From Staphylococcus muscae (GTDB taxonomy: Bacteria; Bacillota; Bacilli; Staphylococcales; Staphylococcaceae), in assembly GCF_003019275.1 (NCBI RefSeq), contig NZ_CP027848.1:1612001-1676000 (forward strand): DNA of 64,000 bases. The letters run 5' to 3'. Positions 9,902 to 32,300 of this stretch are shown here, piece after piece. Numbering within the stretch: position 1 is the first letter of the stretch; each line of letters opens with the position of its first letter. Under the pieces are notes generated by a model. That model saw nothing but the letters and a program-made list of their open reading frames with translations, was not told the origin of the DNA and ran no database searches. The translations under genes were made by a program, and so were the position numbers.

Positions 9902-11191
9902 ATGAAACCCTGTTGGCGAACAACTGATCATATCGTGATAGCAGTGTCGACCGGAATAGATAGTATGGTGTTGTTACATCAATTATTGACGCAATATGCT
10001 GATACATATGATCAACTCACTTGTTTGCATGTGCATCACGGCTTGCGTGAAGCATCTGACAATGAAGCACAATTTTTGCAAACATACTGTCAGGAACGAA
10101 ATATCCCATTACATATTCACCATTTAGATCTTACAAGCATTGCTGAAGCAGGGCGAAGTATCCAAAACGAAGCCCGGCGTTTGCGCTATACTTGGTTTGA
10201 CAAAATGATGTACAATCTCCAAGCAGACTGTTTACTGACTGCGCATCATCAAGGCGATCAATTAGAGACAATCTTTTATCGCATCTTTACTGGACGTGTT
10301 GACCGTGGGCCGTTAGGCATTCAGACATGTGAATCACGTGGTCTTTATCGTCTCATTCGCCCACTGCTGACAACGACCAAAGAACAAATCCGCACTTATC
10401 AGCAACAGCATACAGTGCCTTATTTTGAAGACGAAAGCAACACAAGCAATGCGTATGTACGCAATGATATTCGCAATCGTCTGCTGCCTGATATTGAACA
10501 AAATCCGCAGTTGCAAGGACAACAATTACTTAAGTTGATGGATGTTCATGCGGAAGCGTTGACGCTTTTTAAGCAACGCGCACAGCAATTCATTGAGCAA
10601 GAAGTACGCCAAAAACATGGGAATCAATGGTACATACCAAGAAAACCATTCAATCAACTGTCGCCACATGTTAAAATGAAAGTCTTGGACATTATGTTGG
10701 CACATTTTGAGTCAGTTGTGACAGTAAGTGAGCGTACATATCAAGATTGGTTTGTCAAAATTTGTAGTGACGTGGCGCAAAGTACGCTCATGCATACAAA
10801 CAAATGGCATGTCGATATCGTGTATGATAAATTAGTCATAGCGCCTGCAATGAAGGAAACGATACCGACACAACAAGTTGTTACGATGGCAGGTATCTAT
10901 CGATTTGGAGCGTACCGTATCGAAATTGCAGAGCACGTCTTTCGCTCACATGAAATGCTACATATTCGAACGCGACAGACAGGTGATCGCATCATGCTTG
11001 CGAATGGTCAACATAAAAAAGTAACTCGTTTGATGATTGACCATAAAGTCCCACAAGGAGAGCGCCTACACATGCCGATAATCAGTACGGCTAATGGTGA
11101 CATCTTAGCAGTTGGGACGTGTTATCATCACATGACATACGAACAATACATTCACATTCAATATTTGGGAGATGACATAAATGAGAAATGA
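9902..11191 (+). CDS. tilS: tRNA(Ile)-lysidine synthase
   Basis: Converts C34 of tRNA(Ile)(CAU) to lysidine, changing both codon reading and charging; essential in bacteria. The protein has 429 residues. The PP-loop is VSTGIDS near residue 15 (SGGxDS type, with the same STGIDS variant I know from S. aureus). LTAHHQGDQLET and VRNDIRNRLLP match family motifs, and the C-terminal TilS substrate-binding domain contains HIRTRQTGDRIML. A GTG at 9899 is the alternative start; AAGGAG (9886-9891) can serve either. The 3' end overlaps hpt by 11 nt, so the two are coupled. Confidence 0.94.
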   Translation: MKPCWRTTDHIVIAVSTGIDSMVLLHQLLTQYADTYDQLTCLHVHHGLREASDNEAQFLQTYCQERNIPLHIHHLDLTSIAEAGRSIQNEARRLRYTWFDKMMYNLQADCLLTAHHQGDQLETIFYRIFTGRVDRGPLGIQTCESRGLYRLIRPLLTTTKEQIRTYQQQHTVPYFEDESNTSNAYVRNDIRNRLLPDIEQNPQLQGQQLLKLMDVHAEALTLFKQRAQQFIEQEVRQKHGNQWYIPRKPFNQLSPHVKMKVLDIMLAHFESVVTVSERTYQDWFVKICSDVAQSTLMHTNKWHVDIVYDKLVIAPAMKETIPTQQVVTMAGIYRFGAYRIEIAEHVFRSHEMLHIRTRQTGDRIMLANGQHKKVTRLMIDHKVPQGERLHMPIISTANGDILAVGTCYHHMTYEQYIHIQYLGDDINEK

Positions 11192-11723
11192 TTTAAAAGA
11201 AATTTTGTTAACAGAAGAGGAAATTCAAGAAATTTGTGAGAAACTTGGACGTGTGCTAACAGAAGATTACAAAGGTAAAAACTTATTCTGTATTGGTATT
11301 TTAAAAGGGTCTATTCTGTTCATGACAGACTTAATCAAGCGTATTGATACACCACTTGCTATTGATTTCATGGATGTGTCGAGTTATCACGGTGGTATGG
11401 AATCAACAGGCGAAGTGCAAATTTTGAAAGACTTAGGATCATCGATTGAAAATAAAGATGTATTAATTATTGAAGACATTCTTGAAACGGGTACAACTTT
11501 AAAATCAATTACAGAGTTGTTGCAATCACGTCGTGTCAACTCATTGGAAATTGTGACATTGTTAGACAAGCCAAATCGTCGTAAAGCAGATATTCAAGCG
11601 AAATATGTTGGGAAAGTTATTCCGGATGAGTTTGTTGTCGGCTATGGTTTGGACTACAAAGAAGAATATCGTAACTTACCTTACATCGGTACGTTGAAAC
11701 CTGAAATTTACACACAAGGATAG
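11181..11723 (+). CDS. hpt: Hypoxanthine phosphoribosyltransferase
   Basis: Purine salvage enzyme that joins hypoxanthine or guanine to PRPP to give IMP or GMP. The protein has 180 residues; the PRPP loop is LIIEDILETGTTLKS, and the SSYHGG and GLDYKEEYRNLPYIG segments are typical of bacterial Hpt. It overlaps tilS by 11 nt with GGGAG close before its ATG. The tilS-hpt-ftsH order is conserved in Firmicutes. Terminated before ftsH. Confidence 0.96.
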   Translation: MRNDLKEILLTEEEIQEICEKLGRVLTEDYKGKNLFCIGILKGSILFMTDLIKRIDTPLAIDFMDVSSYHGGMESTGEVQILKDLGSSIENKDVLIIEDILETGTTLKSITELLQSRRVNSLEIVTLLDKPNRRKADIQAKYVGKVIPDEFVVGYGLDYKEEYRNLPYIGTLKPEIYTQG

Positions 11724-11730
11724 TCGTATG

Positions 11731-11801
11731 ACAAAAGACAGATAGCTTGTATGGAACTCCGAAAATGATATGGAAAACCGTGGAAATCTGTCTTTTGTTG
11801 T
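11731..11801 (+). terminator. Probable terminator after hpt
   Basis: ACAAAAGACAGAT (11731-11743) is complementary to ATCTGTCTTTTGT (11786-11798), but with a 42-nt loop. The long loop makes the call less sure. Confidence 0.6.
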
Positions 11802-11848
11802 ATCCCATTGATAGCAAGCGCAATTACTAGCAACAAGTCTTTAGATTA

Positions 11849-11857
11849 TGGTAAAAT
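11849..11857 (+). promoter_or_regulatory. Extended -10 element upstream of ftsH
   Basis: TGGTAAAAT about 40 nt before the ftsH ATG; no good -35 seen, as is common for extended -10 promoters. Confidence 0.45.
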
Positions 11858-11896
11858 TTTTGTTAGCTTTATATTTGGAGTAGGAGGAAACGTCGC

Positions 11897-13978
11897 ATGC
11901 AGAAAGCTTTTCGTAATGTGCTTTTTATAGCACTGATAGGCGTCGTCATCTTTGGTTTATTCTCATGGGTGAATGGCAATGGGAACATTCCAAAAGAACT
12001 TACTTATAATCAATTTATGCAAAAGTTGGAGAAGGGTGACCTTAAGTCATTAGAGATTCAACCAGAGAATAATGTGTATAAAGTGAGCGGTAAGTTGAAA
12101 AATAACGATGACTTTGCGTCAACGGTATTATTTAATAATGATAAAGAGCTAGATAAAATCACTGATACGGCTCAAAACCAAAAAGGATTGGAATTCACAG
12201 TTAAAGAAGAAGAAGGACAGAGTGTTTTTGTGAGTATCATCTCAACCTTAATCCCTGTCTTAGTAATCGCACTACTCTTCCTGTTCTTTATGAGTCAAGT
12301 ACAAGGAGGCGGCGGTGGTGGCGGTCGTATGATGAACTTTGGTAAGTCCAAAGCGAAAATGTACGATAGTCAAAAAGGTCGCGTACGTTTCTCAGACGTA
12401 GCAGGTGCGGATGAAGAGAAACAAGAATTAGTAGAAATTGTTGACTTCTTAAAAGACAACAAGCGATTTAAGGAAATGGGCTCACGTATCCCGAAAGGTG
12501 TACTTCTAGTCGGGCCACCGGGTACAGGTAAAACATTGCTTGCACGTGCTGTTGCGGGTGAAGCAGGTGTGCCATTCTTCTCAATCAGTGGTTCAGACTT
12601 CGTTGAGATGTTCGTTGGTGTCGGTGCGAGTCGTGTGCGTGACTTGTTTGAAAATGCCAAGAAGAATGCACCATGCATTATCTTTATCGATGAGATCGAT
12701 GCTGTGGGTCGTCAACGTGGCGCAGGTGTTGGCGGCGGACATGACGAACGTGAGCAAACATTGAACCAATTGTTAGTAGAGATGGATGGTTTCGGTGAGA
12801 ATGAAAATATTATCATGATCGCTGCAACGAACCGTCCTGATATTCTAGATCCAGCACTTTTACGTCCAGGGCGTTTTGACCGTCAAATCCAAGTCGGTCG
12901 TCCAGATGTTAAAGGTCGTGAGGCGGTACTACATGTACATGCGAAGAATAAACCTTTAGATGAGACGGTTGATTTAAAAGCGATTGCTCAACGTACACCA
13001 GGTTTTTCAGGTGCAGACTTAGAGAACTTGTTGAACGAAGCATCGTTAATTGCGGCACGTAGTGGTAAGAAGAAAATTGATATGAGAGACATCGAAGAAG
13101 CAACAGACCGTGTTATCGCAGGTCCAGCGAAGAAATCACGTGTTATTTCTGAGAAAGAGCGCAACATTGTGGCACACCACGAAGCGGGTCATACTGTAAT
13201 CGGTATGGTGCTTGATGAAGCAGAAGTCGTACACAAAGTAACAATCGTGCCACGTGGTCAAGCAGGTGGTTATGCGATGATGTTACCAAAACAAGATCGT
13301 TTCTTAATGACAGAGCCAGAGTTACTAGACAAAATTAGTGGTCTGTTAGGTGGACGTGTCGCAGAAGATATTATTTTCAATGAAGTATCTACGGGTGCTT
13401 CGAATGACTTTGAGCGTGCAACACAAATTGCACGTGAAATGGTGACGCAATATGGTATGAGTAAAAAGCTTGGACCATTACAGTTCTCGCATGGTGGCGG
13501 TCAGGTCTTCTTAGGAAAAGATATGTCAGGTGAACCTGAGTATTCAGGACAAATTGCGTATGAGATTGACAAAGAAGTGCAACGTATCATCAAAGAACAG
13601 TATGAGCGTAGTAAACAAATTTTATTAGAACACGAATCACAATTGCGTTTAATCGCTGAGACGTTATTAACAGAAGAGACATTAGTTGCAGAACAAATCC
13701 AATCATTATTCCATGAAGGGCATCTGCCTGAAGTGAACTATGATGATGCAAAAGTTGTTGATCGTTCTGAAGATGACGAATTCAATGAAGGAAAGTATGG
13801 TAAGTCGTACGAAGAGATTCGTCGTGAACAAGAAGAAATGACGAACCGTGCGCATACAAGTACGTCAGATCGTGATGAAGCATCATCAGAAGATAAAGAT
13901 GATGAAGATACAACAGCTTATGATCAAGCACCAGAAATAGATAAACCGGGTGATGATCAAACACCACCACGTCAATAA
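11897..13978 (+). CDS. ftsH: ATP-dependent membrane zinc metalloprotease FtsH
   Basis: A membrane-anchored hexameric AAA+ protease that degrades misfolded membrane proteins and regulators. The protein has 693 residues: transmembrane segment about 7-24, an extracellular domain about 25-110, a second transmembrane segment about 111-132, a glycine-rich linker, the AAA domain with Walker A GPPGTGKT (206-213) and Walker [12 protein letters not shown], and the SRH arginine motif in the RPGRFDRQ segment. The zinc site is HEAGH (428-432). The C-terminal tail is acidic. RBS GGAGTAGGAGG precedes the ATG. Monocistronic by its flanking terminators. Confidence 0.98.
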   Translation: MQKAFRNVLFIALIGVVIFGLFSWVNGNGNIPKELTYNQFMQKLEKGDLKSLEIQPENNVYKVSGKLKNNDDFASTVLFNNDKELDKITDTAQNQKGLEFTVKEEEGQSVFVSIISTLIPVLVIALLFLFFMSQVQGGGGGGGRMMNFGKSKAKMYDSQKGRVRFSDVAGADEEKQELVEIVDFLKDNKRFKEMGSRIPKGVLLVGPPGTGKTLLARAVAGEAGVPFFSISGSDFVEMFVGVGASRVRDLFENAKKNAPCIIFIDEIDAVGRQRGAGVGGGHDEREQTLNQLLVEMDGFGENENIIMIAATNRPDILDPALLRPGRFDRQIQVGRPDVKGREAVLHVHAKNKPLDETVDLKAIAQRTPGFSGADLENLLNEASLIAARSGKKKIDMRDIEEATDRVIAGPAKKSRVISEKERNIVAHHEAGHTVIGMVLDEAEVVHKVTIVPRGQAGGYAMMLPKQDRFLMTEPELLDKISGLLGGRVAEDIIFNEVSTGASNDFERATQIAREMVTQYGMSKKLGPLQFSHGGGQVFLGKDMSGEPEYSGQIAYEIDKEVQRIIKEQYERSKQILLEHESQLRLIAETLLTEETLVAEQIQSLFHEGHLPEVNYDDAKVVDRSEDDEFNEGKYGKSYEEIRREQEEMTNRAHTSTSDRDEASSEDKDDEDTTAYDQAPEIDKPGDDQTPPRQ

Positions 13979-13992
13979 ATGATTTGACGTAT

Positions 13993-14042
13993 AAGACTTT
14001 CTCATAGATGGAGTGATTCCAGCTATTGGGGAAGTCTTTTTT
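13993..14042 (+). terminator. Probable terminator after ftsH
   Basis: AAGACTT (13993-13999) pairs with AAGTCTT followed by a T-run; the loop is long. Confidence 0.6.
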
Positions 14043-14250
14043 ATGAGAGAATATCTTGGAATAATCGTGTAAGTCATATCAGTTGTACTTATGTGATGAC
14101 GCGAGTATGATAATGCAACATAGAGAAAATGTGATGATCATATTTGAACGAAGTCTACGTCTTTTTGCAGCGATGATATTTACGTGAAATAAAGAAGTGC
14201 GTTGACATGCGTATCGTATATTTATCATATAAAAAAGGAGACAATAGAAC
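14043..14250 (+). other. Intergenic region with hslO promoter
   Basis: No gene seen. TTGACA (14202-14207), 17 nt, TCATAT (14225-14230) is a candidate sigma-A promoter close to the hslO ribosome-binding site AAGGAG. No CtsR or HrcA (CIRCE) operator was recognised. Confidence 0.55.
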
Positions 14251-15132
14251 ATGACGCAAGATTATATTGTAAAAGCACTCGCATATGGTGGAGAAGTTCG
14301 TGCATACAGTGCGAAAACAACCGATGCGATTCAAGAAGCACAAACACATCATTATACATGGCCAACAGCATCAGCAGCGCTAGGTCGTACGATGACAGCG
14401 ACAGTGATGATGGGTGCGATGCTAAAAGGTGAACAAAAATTAACAGTGACAGTCAATGGTGATGGTCCGATCGGTAAAATTGTTGCAGATGCGAATGCGC
14501 AAGGAAAAGTTCGTGGTTATGTGACGAACCCACAGACACACTTTGCATTGAACGATCAAGGGAAGTTAGATGTGCGACGCGCAGTGGGTACAGAGGGCTA
14601 TATCAATGTTGTAAAAGATGTCGGCTTACGTGATTACTATACAGGTAATAGCCCAATCATTTCTGGAGAACTCGGTGAAGACTTCACTTATTACTTTGCC
14701 AACAGTGAGCAAGTACCATCATCAGTGGGTGTCGGTGTGCTTGTAAATCCAGATAATACAATTAAGGCGGCTGGTGGCTTTATTATCCAAGTGATGCCGG
14801 GTGCAAAAGAAGAAACAATTGCTAAACTAGAAGAAGCGATTAACAATATGACACCTGTTTCTAAACTAATCGATCAAGGTCATACGCCAGAAAGTATGTT
14901 ACAAGAAATTTTGGGTGCTGATCACGTTGAATTTTTAGAAACATTACCAGTTGATTTTGAGTGTAACTGTGGCCACGATAAATTTTTAACAGCGATTAAA
15001 GGATTGGGAGAAGCGGAAATTGAAAGCATGATTCGTGAAGATCATGGTGCAGAAGCAGAATGCCACTTCTGCCGTACGAAATACCATTATTCTGAAGCTG
15101 ACTTAGAAGAATTGCTTGTATCAATGAAATAA
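14251..15132 (+). CDS. hslO: Redox-regulated chaperone Hsp33
   Basis: A cytosolic holdase chaperone switched on by oxidation. The protein has 293 residues, starting [20 protein letters not shown]. The C-terminal zinc switch is intact as C238-x-C240 and C271-x-x-C274, the four cysteines that release zinc and form disulfides under oxidative stress. The gene lies between ftsH and cysK as in Bacillus and S. aureus, and has its own likely promoter. Confidence 0.96.
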   Translation: MTQDYIVKALAYGGEVRAYSAKTTDAIQEAQTHHYTWPTASAALGRTMTATVMMGAMLKGEQKLTVTVNGDGPIGKIVADANAQGKVRGYVTNPQTHFALNDQGKLDVRRAVGTEGYINVVKDVGLRDYYTGNSPIISGELGEDFTYYFANSEQVPSSVGVGVLVNPDNTIKAAGGFIIQVMPGAKEETIAKLEEAINNMTPVSKLIDQGHTPESMLQEILGADHVEFLETLPVDFECNCGHDKFLTAIKGLGEAEIESMIREDHGAEAECHFCRTKYHYSEADLEELLVSMK

Positions 15133-15259
15133 TGTGAAATTTTTGTGTGAGATGTACGATTTTACTTTTGAAATTGTCTGAACAATGATACACTATTTAT
15201 ATCCGATATATTAACTAAGCATTCTAGCAAATTATATATTAAAAGTGAGGTTGTCGATT

Positions 15260-16189
15260 ATGGTAAGAAAACCCGTAGAAAACATTACGCAAATTATTGG
15301 TCAAACACCTGTTGTGAAGTTACGTCATCAAGCAGGTGAAGATGCAGCAGATATTTATGTGAAGTTGGAATACCAAAACCCAGGTGGTTCGGTAAAAGAC
15401 CGTATCGCACTGGCGATGATTGAACAAGCAGAAAAAGAAGGCAAAATTAAACCAGGTGATACGATTGTTGAACCAACAAGCGGTAACACTGGTATCGGTC
15501 TTGCGTTCGTATGTGCTGCAAAAGGTTACAAAGCAGTTTTCACAATGCCTGAAACAATGAGCCAAGAGCGTCGCAACTTATTAAAAGCTTATGGTGCAGA
15601 ACTTGTTTTAACGCCCGGATCAGAAGCGATGAAAGGCGCAATCAAGAAGGCAAAAGAATTAAAAGAAGAACACGGTTATTTCGAGCCACAACAATTTGAA
15701 AACCTTGCAAATCCACGTGTACATGAGTTAACAACAGGTCCAGAACTTGTTGAACAATTTGAAGGTAAAACAATCGACGCCTTTTTAGCAGGTGTTGGTA
15801 CAGGTGGTACATTATCTGGTGTGGGCAAAGTCTTGAAAGAGAAATATCCAGATATTCAAATCGTTGCGATTGAACCAGAAGACTCACCCGTATTGAGCGG
15901 AGGAGAACCAGGACCACACAAACTACAAGGTTTAGGTGCTGGCTTTGTACCGGGTACATTGAACACTGAAATTTATGAAGAAGTGATCAAAGTAGGTAAC
16001 GAAGTAGCGATGGAAACATCACGTCGTGTTGCAAAAGAAGAAGGTATCTTAGGTGGTATTTCTTCAGGTGCGGCAATTCATGCTGCAATTCAAAAAGCGA
16101 AAGAACTTGGTAAAGGTAAAACAGTTGTAACTGTATTGCCAAGTAACGGTGAGCGTTACCTTTCTACACCACTGTACAACTTTGACTAA
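15260..16189 (+). CDS. cysK: Cysteine synthase A (O-acetylserine sulfhydrylase)
   Basis: A PLP enzyme making L-cysteine from O-acetylserine and sulfide. The protein has 309 residues from the ATG at 15260, which lies 9 nt after AAAGTGAGG; an upstream in-frame ATG lacks such a site. The PLP lysine is K46 in NPGGSVKDR; the substrate loop is PTSGNTG and the phosphate loop GTGGTLSG. It uses O-acetylserine of the kind made by CysE, encoded at 47934. Possible promoters lie at 15168-15202 but I could not settle on one. Confidence 0.97.
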   Translation: MVRKPVENITQIIGQTPVVKLRHQAGEDAADIYVKLEYQNPGGSVKDRIALAMIEQAEKEGKIKPGDTIVEPTSGNTGIGLAFVCAAKGYKAVFTMPETMSQERRNLLKAYGAELVLTPGSEAMKGAIKKAKELKEEHGYFEPQQFENLANPRVHELTTGPELVEQFEGKTIDAFLAGVGTGGTLSGVGKVLKEKYPDIQIVAIEPEDSPVLSGGEPGPHKLQGLGAGFVPGTLNTEIYEEVIKVGNEVAMETSRRVAKEEGILGGISSGAAIHAAIQKAKELGKGKTVVTVLPSNGERYLSTPLYNFD

Positions 16190-16200
16190 TAAATATTTTT

Positions 16201-16239
16201 ATCCCGTTAATGCGATGATACGTCATTAACGGGATTTTT
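16201..16239 (+). terminator. Terminator after cysK
   Basis: ATCCCGTTAATG (16201-16212) pairs perfectly with CATTAACGGGAT, followed by TTTT. Confidence 0.92.
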
Positions 16240-16251
16240 GAGTTTTATTAA

Positions 16252-17506
<1,255 letters not shown>

Positions 17507-17986
17507 ATGGTAGACGCATATCTAGGACTAGGCGGGAATATCGGGAATCGTGAAATGCAGATAAACGAAGCGATTGCCCAATTGGATCAACATGCGCAAA
17601 TTGATGTTGTTGCTGTATCACCGATGTATGAAACAAAGCCAGTCGGTTATGTGGAACAGCCAGATTTTCTCAATGTGTGTGTGCACGTGCAAACGACATT
17701 ATCAGCGACAGAATTGCTAGATATAGGACTTGAAGTTGAAGCGGCACTTCATCGTGTGCGTGATGTGCGCTGGGGTCCACGTACAATCGATATTGACGTT
17801 CTTTTATATGGACAAGATGTGATTGAAACAGAACGTGTTACAGTCCCGCACCCAAGAATGACAGAACGTGCTTTTGTGATGATTCCGCTCAATGATATTG
17901 CACCAGATGTAATTGAGCCGAGATCTGGGAAGGCAATTCATACACTTGTGAAGCCTGACGAAACAGTTATCCGCTATGGCAAATAG
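17507..17986 (+). CDS. folK: 2-amino-4-hydroxy-6-hydroxymethyldihydropteridine pyrophosphokinase
   Basis: Transfers pyrophosphate from ATP to 6-hydroxymethyl-dihydropterin, making the FolP substrate. The protein has 159 residues with the YLGLGGNIGNRE start and the signature RWGPRTIDIDVLLYG carrying the two metal-binding aspartates. The start codon directly follows the folB stop codon, so the two are translated together. Last of the three folate genes. Confidence 0.96.
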   Translation: MVDAYLGLGGNIGNREMQINEAIAQLDQHAQIDVVAVSPMYETKPVGYVEQPDFLNVCVHVQTTLSATELLDIGLEVEAALHRVRDVRWGPRTIDIDVLLYGQDVIETERVTVPHPRMTERAFVMIPLNDIAPDVIEPRSGKAIHTLVKPDETVIRYGK

Positions 17987-18033
17987 GCGCACGTTAAATA
18001 GATAGAATGGAAAGAATGGAGGAATCCATATTT

Positions 18034-20534
<2,501 letters not shown>

Positions 20535-20550
20535 TAATGAATAGAATTGG

Positions 20551-20590
20551 ACAGCAGACGCAGCGTGAATGCCTGTGTTTGCTGTTTTTT
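20551..20590 (+). terminator. Terminator after lysS
   Basis: ACAGCAGACGCAG pairs with CTGTGTTTGCTGT, followed by TTTTTT. Confidence 0.88.
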
Positions 20591-20676
20591 CTTGTAAGGA
20601 AATATATGAGGCAAGATCATATGAAAAAGAATATCATTGTTGAATAAAGAAATTAATAAAAAGATTATATAAAGTG

Positions 20677-20705
20677 TTGACTTTTATTATTGGATTGTTT
20701 ATTAT
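20677..20705 (+). promoter_or_regulatory. Promoter P1 of the 5S-tRNA-rRNA block
   Basis: TTGACT (20677-20682), 17 nt, TATTAT (20700-20705). Placed about 145 nt before the lone 5S gene in the gene-free stretch after lysS. Confidence 0.75.
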
Positions 20706-20781
20706 ATAAAAGTCGCTGAAATCAGATGGCAAAAGAAACAAAACGTTTGCGAAAAACGTCAATAAAGTGTAAAATTAACTG

Positions 20782-20810
20782 TTGAAAAGTTATTGCAAAC
20801 CTAGTATTAT
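20782..20810 (+). promoter_or_regulatory. Promoter P2 of the 5S-tRNA-rRNA block
   Basis: TTGAAA (20782-20787), 17 nt, TATTAT (20805-20810), with the same -10 hexamer and spacing as P1. Tandem promoters are typical of stable RNA operons. Confidence 0.72.
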
Positions 20811-20848
20811 TAATAAAGTAGTCATCAAGCGCTACGCAATTAAAATTG

Positions 20849-20962
20849 TCTGGTGATAATGGCAAAGAGGTCACACCTGTTCCCATGTCGAACACAGAAG
20901 TTAAGCTCTTTAGCGCCGATGGTAGTTGAACTGACGTTCCGCTAGAGTAGGACATTGCCAGT
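20849..20962 (+). rRNA. rrf: 5S rRNA (lone upstream copy)
   Basis: About 114 nt with the internal sequences GAGGTCACACCTGTTCCCAT and CGAACACAGAAGTTAAGCTC. It heads the block, before the tRNA genes, with no 23S before it. It differs from the other two 5S copies in helix I: bases 8-9 are AT paired with AT near the 3' end, where the others have CC paired with GG. Confidence 0.95.
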
Positions 20963-20974
20963 CTATTACATAAT

Positions 20975-21050
20975 GGAGAATTAGCTCAGCTGGGAGAGCA
21001 TCTGCCTTACAAGCAGAGGGTCGGCGGTTCGAACCCGTCATTCTCCACCA
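20975..21050 (+). tRNA. tRNA-Val (TAC)
   Basis: Cloverleaf with GGAGAAT/ATTCTCC acceptor, anticodon loop CTTACAA, T-loop GTTCGAAC, encoded CCA end. Confidence 0.97.
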
Positions 21051-21055
21051 TTTAT

Positions 21056-21131
<76 letters not shown>

Positions 21132-21137
21132 TTCTTT

Positions 21138-21210
21138 GAGCCATTAGCTCAGTTGGTAGAGCATCTGACTTTTAATCAGAGGGTCAGAGGTTCGAATCCT
21201 CTATGGCTCA
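21138..21210 (+). tRNA. tRNA-Lys (TTT)
   Basis: GAGCCAT/ATGGCTC acceptor, anticodon loop CTTTTAA. No encoded CCA (the discriminator A is followed by TCA), so the end must be added by nucleotidyltransferase. Confidence 0.96.
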
Positions 21211-21228
21211 TCATATCAATTTTACAAA

Positions 21229-21303
21229 GCAGAAGTAGTTCAGCGGTAGAATACAACCTTGCCAAGGTTGGGGTCGCGGGTTCGAATCCCGTCTTCTGCT
21301 CCA
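21229..21303 (+). tRNA. tRNA-Gly (GCC)
   Basis: GCAGAAG/CTTCTGC acceptor, anticodon loop TTGCCAA, encoded CCA. Confidence 0.97.
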
Positions 21304-21310
21304 TTATTTT

Positions 21311-21399
21311 GCCGGGGTGGCGGAACTGGCAGACGCACAGGACTTAAAATCCTGCGGTAAGTGATTACCGTACCGGTTCGATTCCGGTCCTCGGCACCA
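21311..21399 (+). tRNA. tRNA-Leu (TAA)
   Basis: Class II tRNA, 89 nt with a long variable arm (GCGGTAAGTGATTACCGT), anticodon loop CTTAAAA, encoded CCA. Confidence 0.97.
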
Positions 21400-21415
21400 T
21401 CTTAATATTTTATAA

Positions 21416-21492
21416 GCGCCCGTAGCTCAATTGGATAGAGCGTTTGACTACGGATCAAGAGGTTATGGGTTCGACTCCTATCGGGCGCGCCA
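21416..21492 (+). tRNA. tRNA-Arg (ACG)
   Basis: GCGCCCG/CGGGCGC acceptor, anticodon loop CTACGGA, encoded CCA. A34 is presumably modified to inosine. Confidence 0.97.
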
Positions 21493-21501
21493 TTTTAATA
21501 A

Positions 21502-21575
21502 CGGGAAGTAGCTCAGCTTGGTAGAGCACTTGGTTTGGGACCAAGGGGTCGCAGGTTCAAATCCTGTCTTCCCGA
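21502..21575 (+). tRNA. tRNA-Pro (TGG)
   Basis: CGGGAAG/CTTCCCG acceptor, anticodon loop TTTGGGA. No encoded CCA. Confidence 0.96.
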
Positions 21576-21594
21576 CTTACTAAAATAAATTTAT

Positions 21595-21670
21595 GGGGGC
21601 TTAGCTCAGCTGGGAGAGCGCCTGCTTTGCACGCAGGAGGTCAGCGGTTCGATCCCGCTAGTCTCCACCA
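21595..21670 (+). tRNA. tRNA-Ala (TGC)
   Basis: GGGGGCT pairs with AGTCTCC with two G-T wobbles; anticodon loop TTTGCAC, encoded CCA. Last tRNA before the 16S leader. Confidence 0.97.
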
Positions 21671-21804
21671 TTATTTTTTAAACATGAACATTGAAAACTG
21701 AATGACAATATGTCAACGTTAATTCCGATAATTTGAGTACTCAGAGTAGTACTTTCAAGAGTGATTGACTTAAACAATCAAACGAGCTATATCAAGCTTA
21801 CTTC
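21671..21804 (+). other. 16S rRNA leader, first operon
   Basis: Bases 21686-21723 are complementary, with few mismatches, to 23399-23434 just after the 16S gene. They form the long stem that RNase III cuts to release 16S precursor. No separate promoter like the one before the second operon was seen here, so the tRNAs and this operon are probably one transcript. Confidence 0.75.
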
Positions 21805-26766
<4,962 letters not shown>

Positions 26767-26841
26767 AATTTTTTCACAAGGTTTTGTTTGTGTAACTGAT
26801 ATACTTACTATCTAGTTTTGAATGTATAACATTCAAATTTA

Positions 26842-26955
26842 TCTGGTGCCAATGGCAAAGAGGTCACACCTGTTCCCATGCCGAACACAGAAGTTAAGCT
26901 CTTTAGCGCCGATGGTAGTTGAACTGACGTTCCGCTAGAGTAGGACGGTGCCAGG
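26842..26955 (+). rRNA. rrf: 5S rRNA, end of first operon
   Basis: About 114 nt, 75 nt after 23S. Differs from the 32124 copy at one seen position (CCATGCCGAAC against CCATGTCGAAC). Confidence 0.96.
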
Positions 26956-26968
26956 TAATTCTTTTATT

Positions 26969-26987
26969 ATGGCCATCCGGTCATTTT
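26969..26987 (+). terminator. Weak terminator between the two rRNA operons
   Basis: ATGGCC-ATCC-GGTCAT hairpin followed by TTTT. Short stem with a G-T pair; some read-through into the second operon is possible. Confidence 0.55.
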
Positions 26988-27013
26988 TCTTTTGAAAAAA
27001 TCTAATAAAAGAG

Positions 27014-27042
27014 TTGACTTTTGAACAAGAAGTATTTATAAT
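27014..27042 (+). promoter_or_regulatory. Promoter of the second rRNA operon
   Basis: TTGACT (27014-27019), exactly 17 nt, TATAAT (27037-27042). The best promoter match in the rRNA region, about 150 nt before the 16S gene. Confidence 0.88.
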
Positions 27043-27190
27043 TATTTCTTGTCGAGTCAAAAGATAGATATGAACATTGAAAACTGAATGACAATATGTC
27101 AACGTTAATTCCGATAATTTGAGTACTCTGAGTAGTACTTTCAAGAGTGATTGACTTAAACAATCAAACGAGCTATATCAGGCTTACTTC

Positions 27191-28924
<1,734 letters not shown>

Positions 28925-29124
28925 TTTAATTTAAAACTTAAATGATGAAAATTGTACATTGAAAACTAGATAAGTAAGTATAAATGATTTTACCAAGCAA
29001 AAACCGAGTGAATAGCGAAAGCTTGAAACTAAAAAAATTATCGCTAGTCGTCAAATGACGACTCACATAATTAATAACTGGTGGATGTTGGAATCGTGAT
29101 TAACGATTGCCAAAACATCACAAA
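28925..29124 (+). other. Spacer between tRNA-Ile and 23S, second operon
   Basis: The 23S processing-stem strand and the following block to AATTAATAAC match the first operon. The last 45 nt before 23S differ, having ATGTTGGAATCGTGATTAAC in place of the second copy of the duplicated module. Confidence 0.75.
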
Positions 29125-32048
<2,924 letters not shown>

Positions 32049-32123
32049 AATTTTTTCACAAGGTTTTGTTTGTGTAACTGATATACTTACTATCTAGTTT
32101 TGAATGTATAACATTCAAATTTA

Positions 32124-32237
32124 TCTGGTGCCAATGGCAAAGAGGTCACACCTGTTCCCATGTCGAACACAGAAGTTAAGCTCTTTAGCGCCGATGGTAG
32201 TTGAACTGACGTTCCGCTAGAGTAGGACGGTGCCAGG
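32124..32237 (+). rRNA. rrf: 5S rRNA, end of second operon
   Basis: About 114 nt; helix I begins TCTGGTGCC and closes GGTGCCAGG as in the 26842 copy. Confidence 0.96.
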
Positions 32238-32248
32238 TAATTCTTCTA

Positions 32249-32277
32249 AGAGAGGTCTCGATGACTTCTCTTTTTTT
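32249..32277 (+). terminator. Terminator of the second rRNA operon
   Basis: AGAGAGGTC-TCGAT-GACTTCTCT with one G-T pair, then seven T. The downstream gene's ribosome-binding site follows within 15 nt. Confidence 0.88.
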
Positions 32278-32300
32278 GCGTTTAAGAAAGGAGCATTAGG

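Noticed and set aside
14155..14352. Small minus-strand open frame before and into hslO
   Set aside because: Covers the hslO promoter and 5' end, no ribosome-binding site, no recognisable domain.
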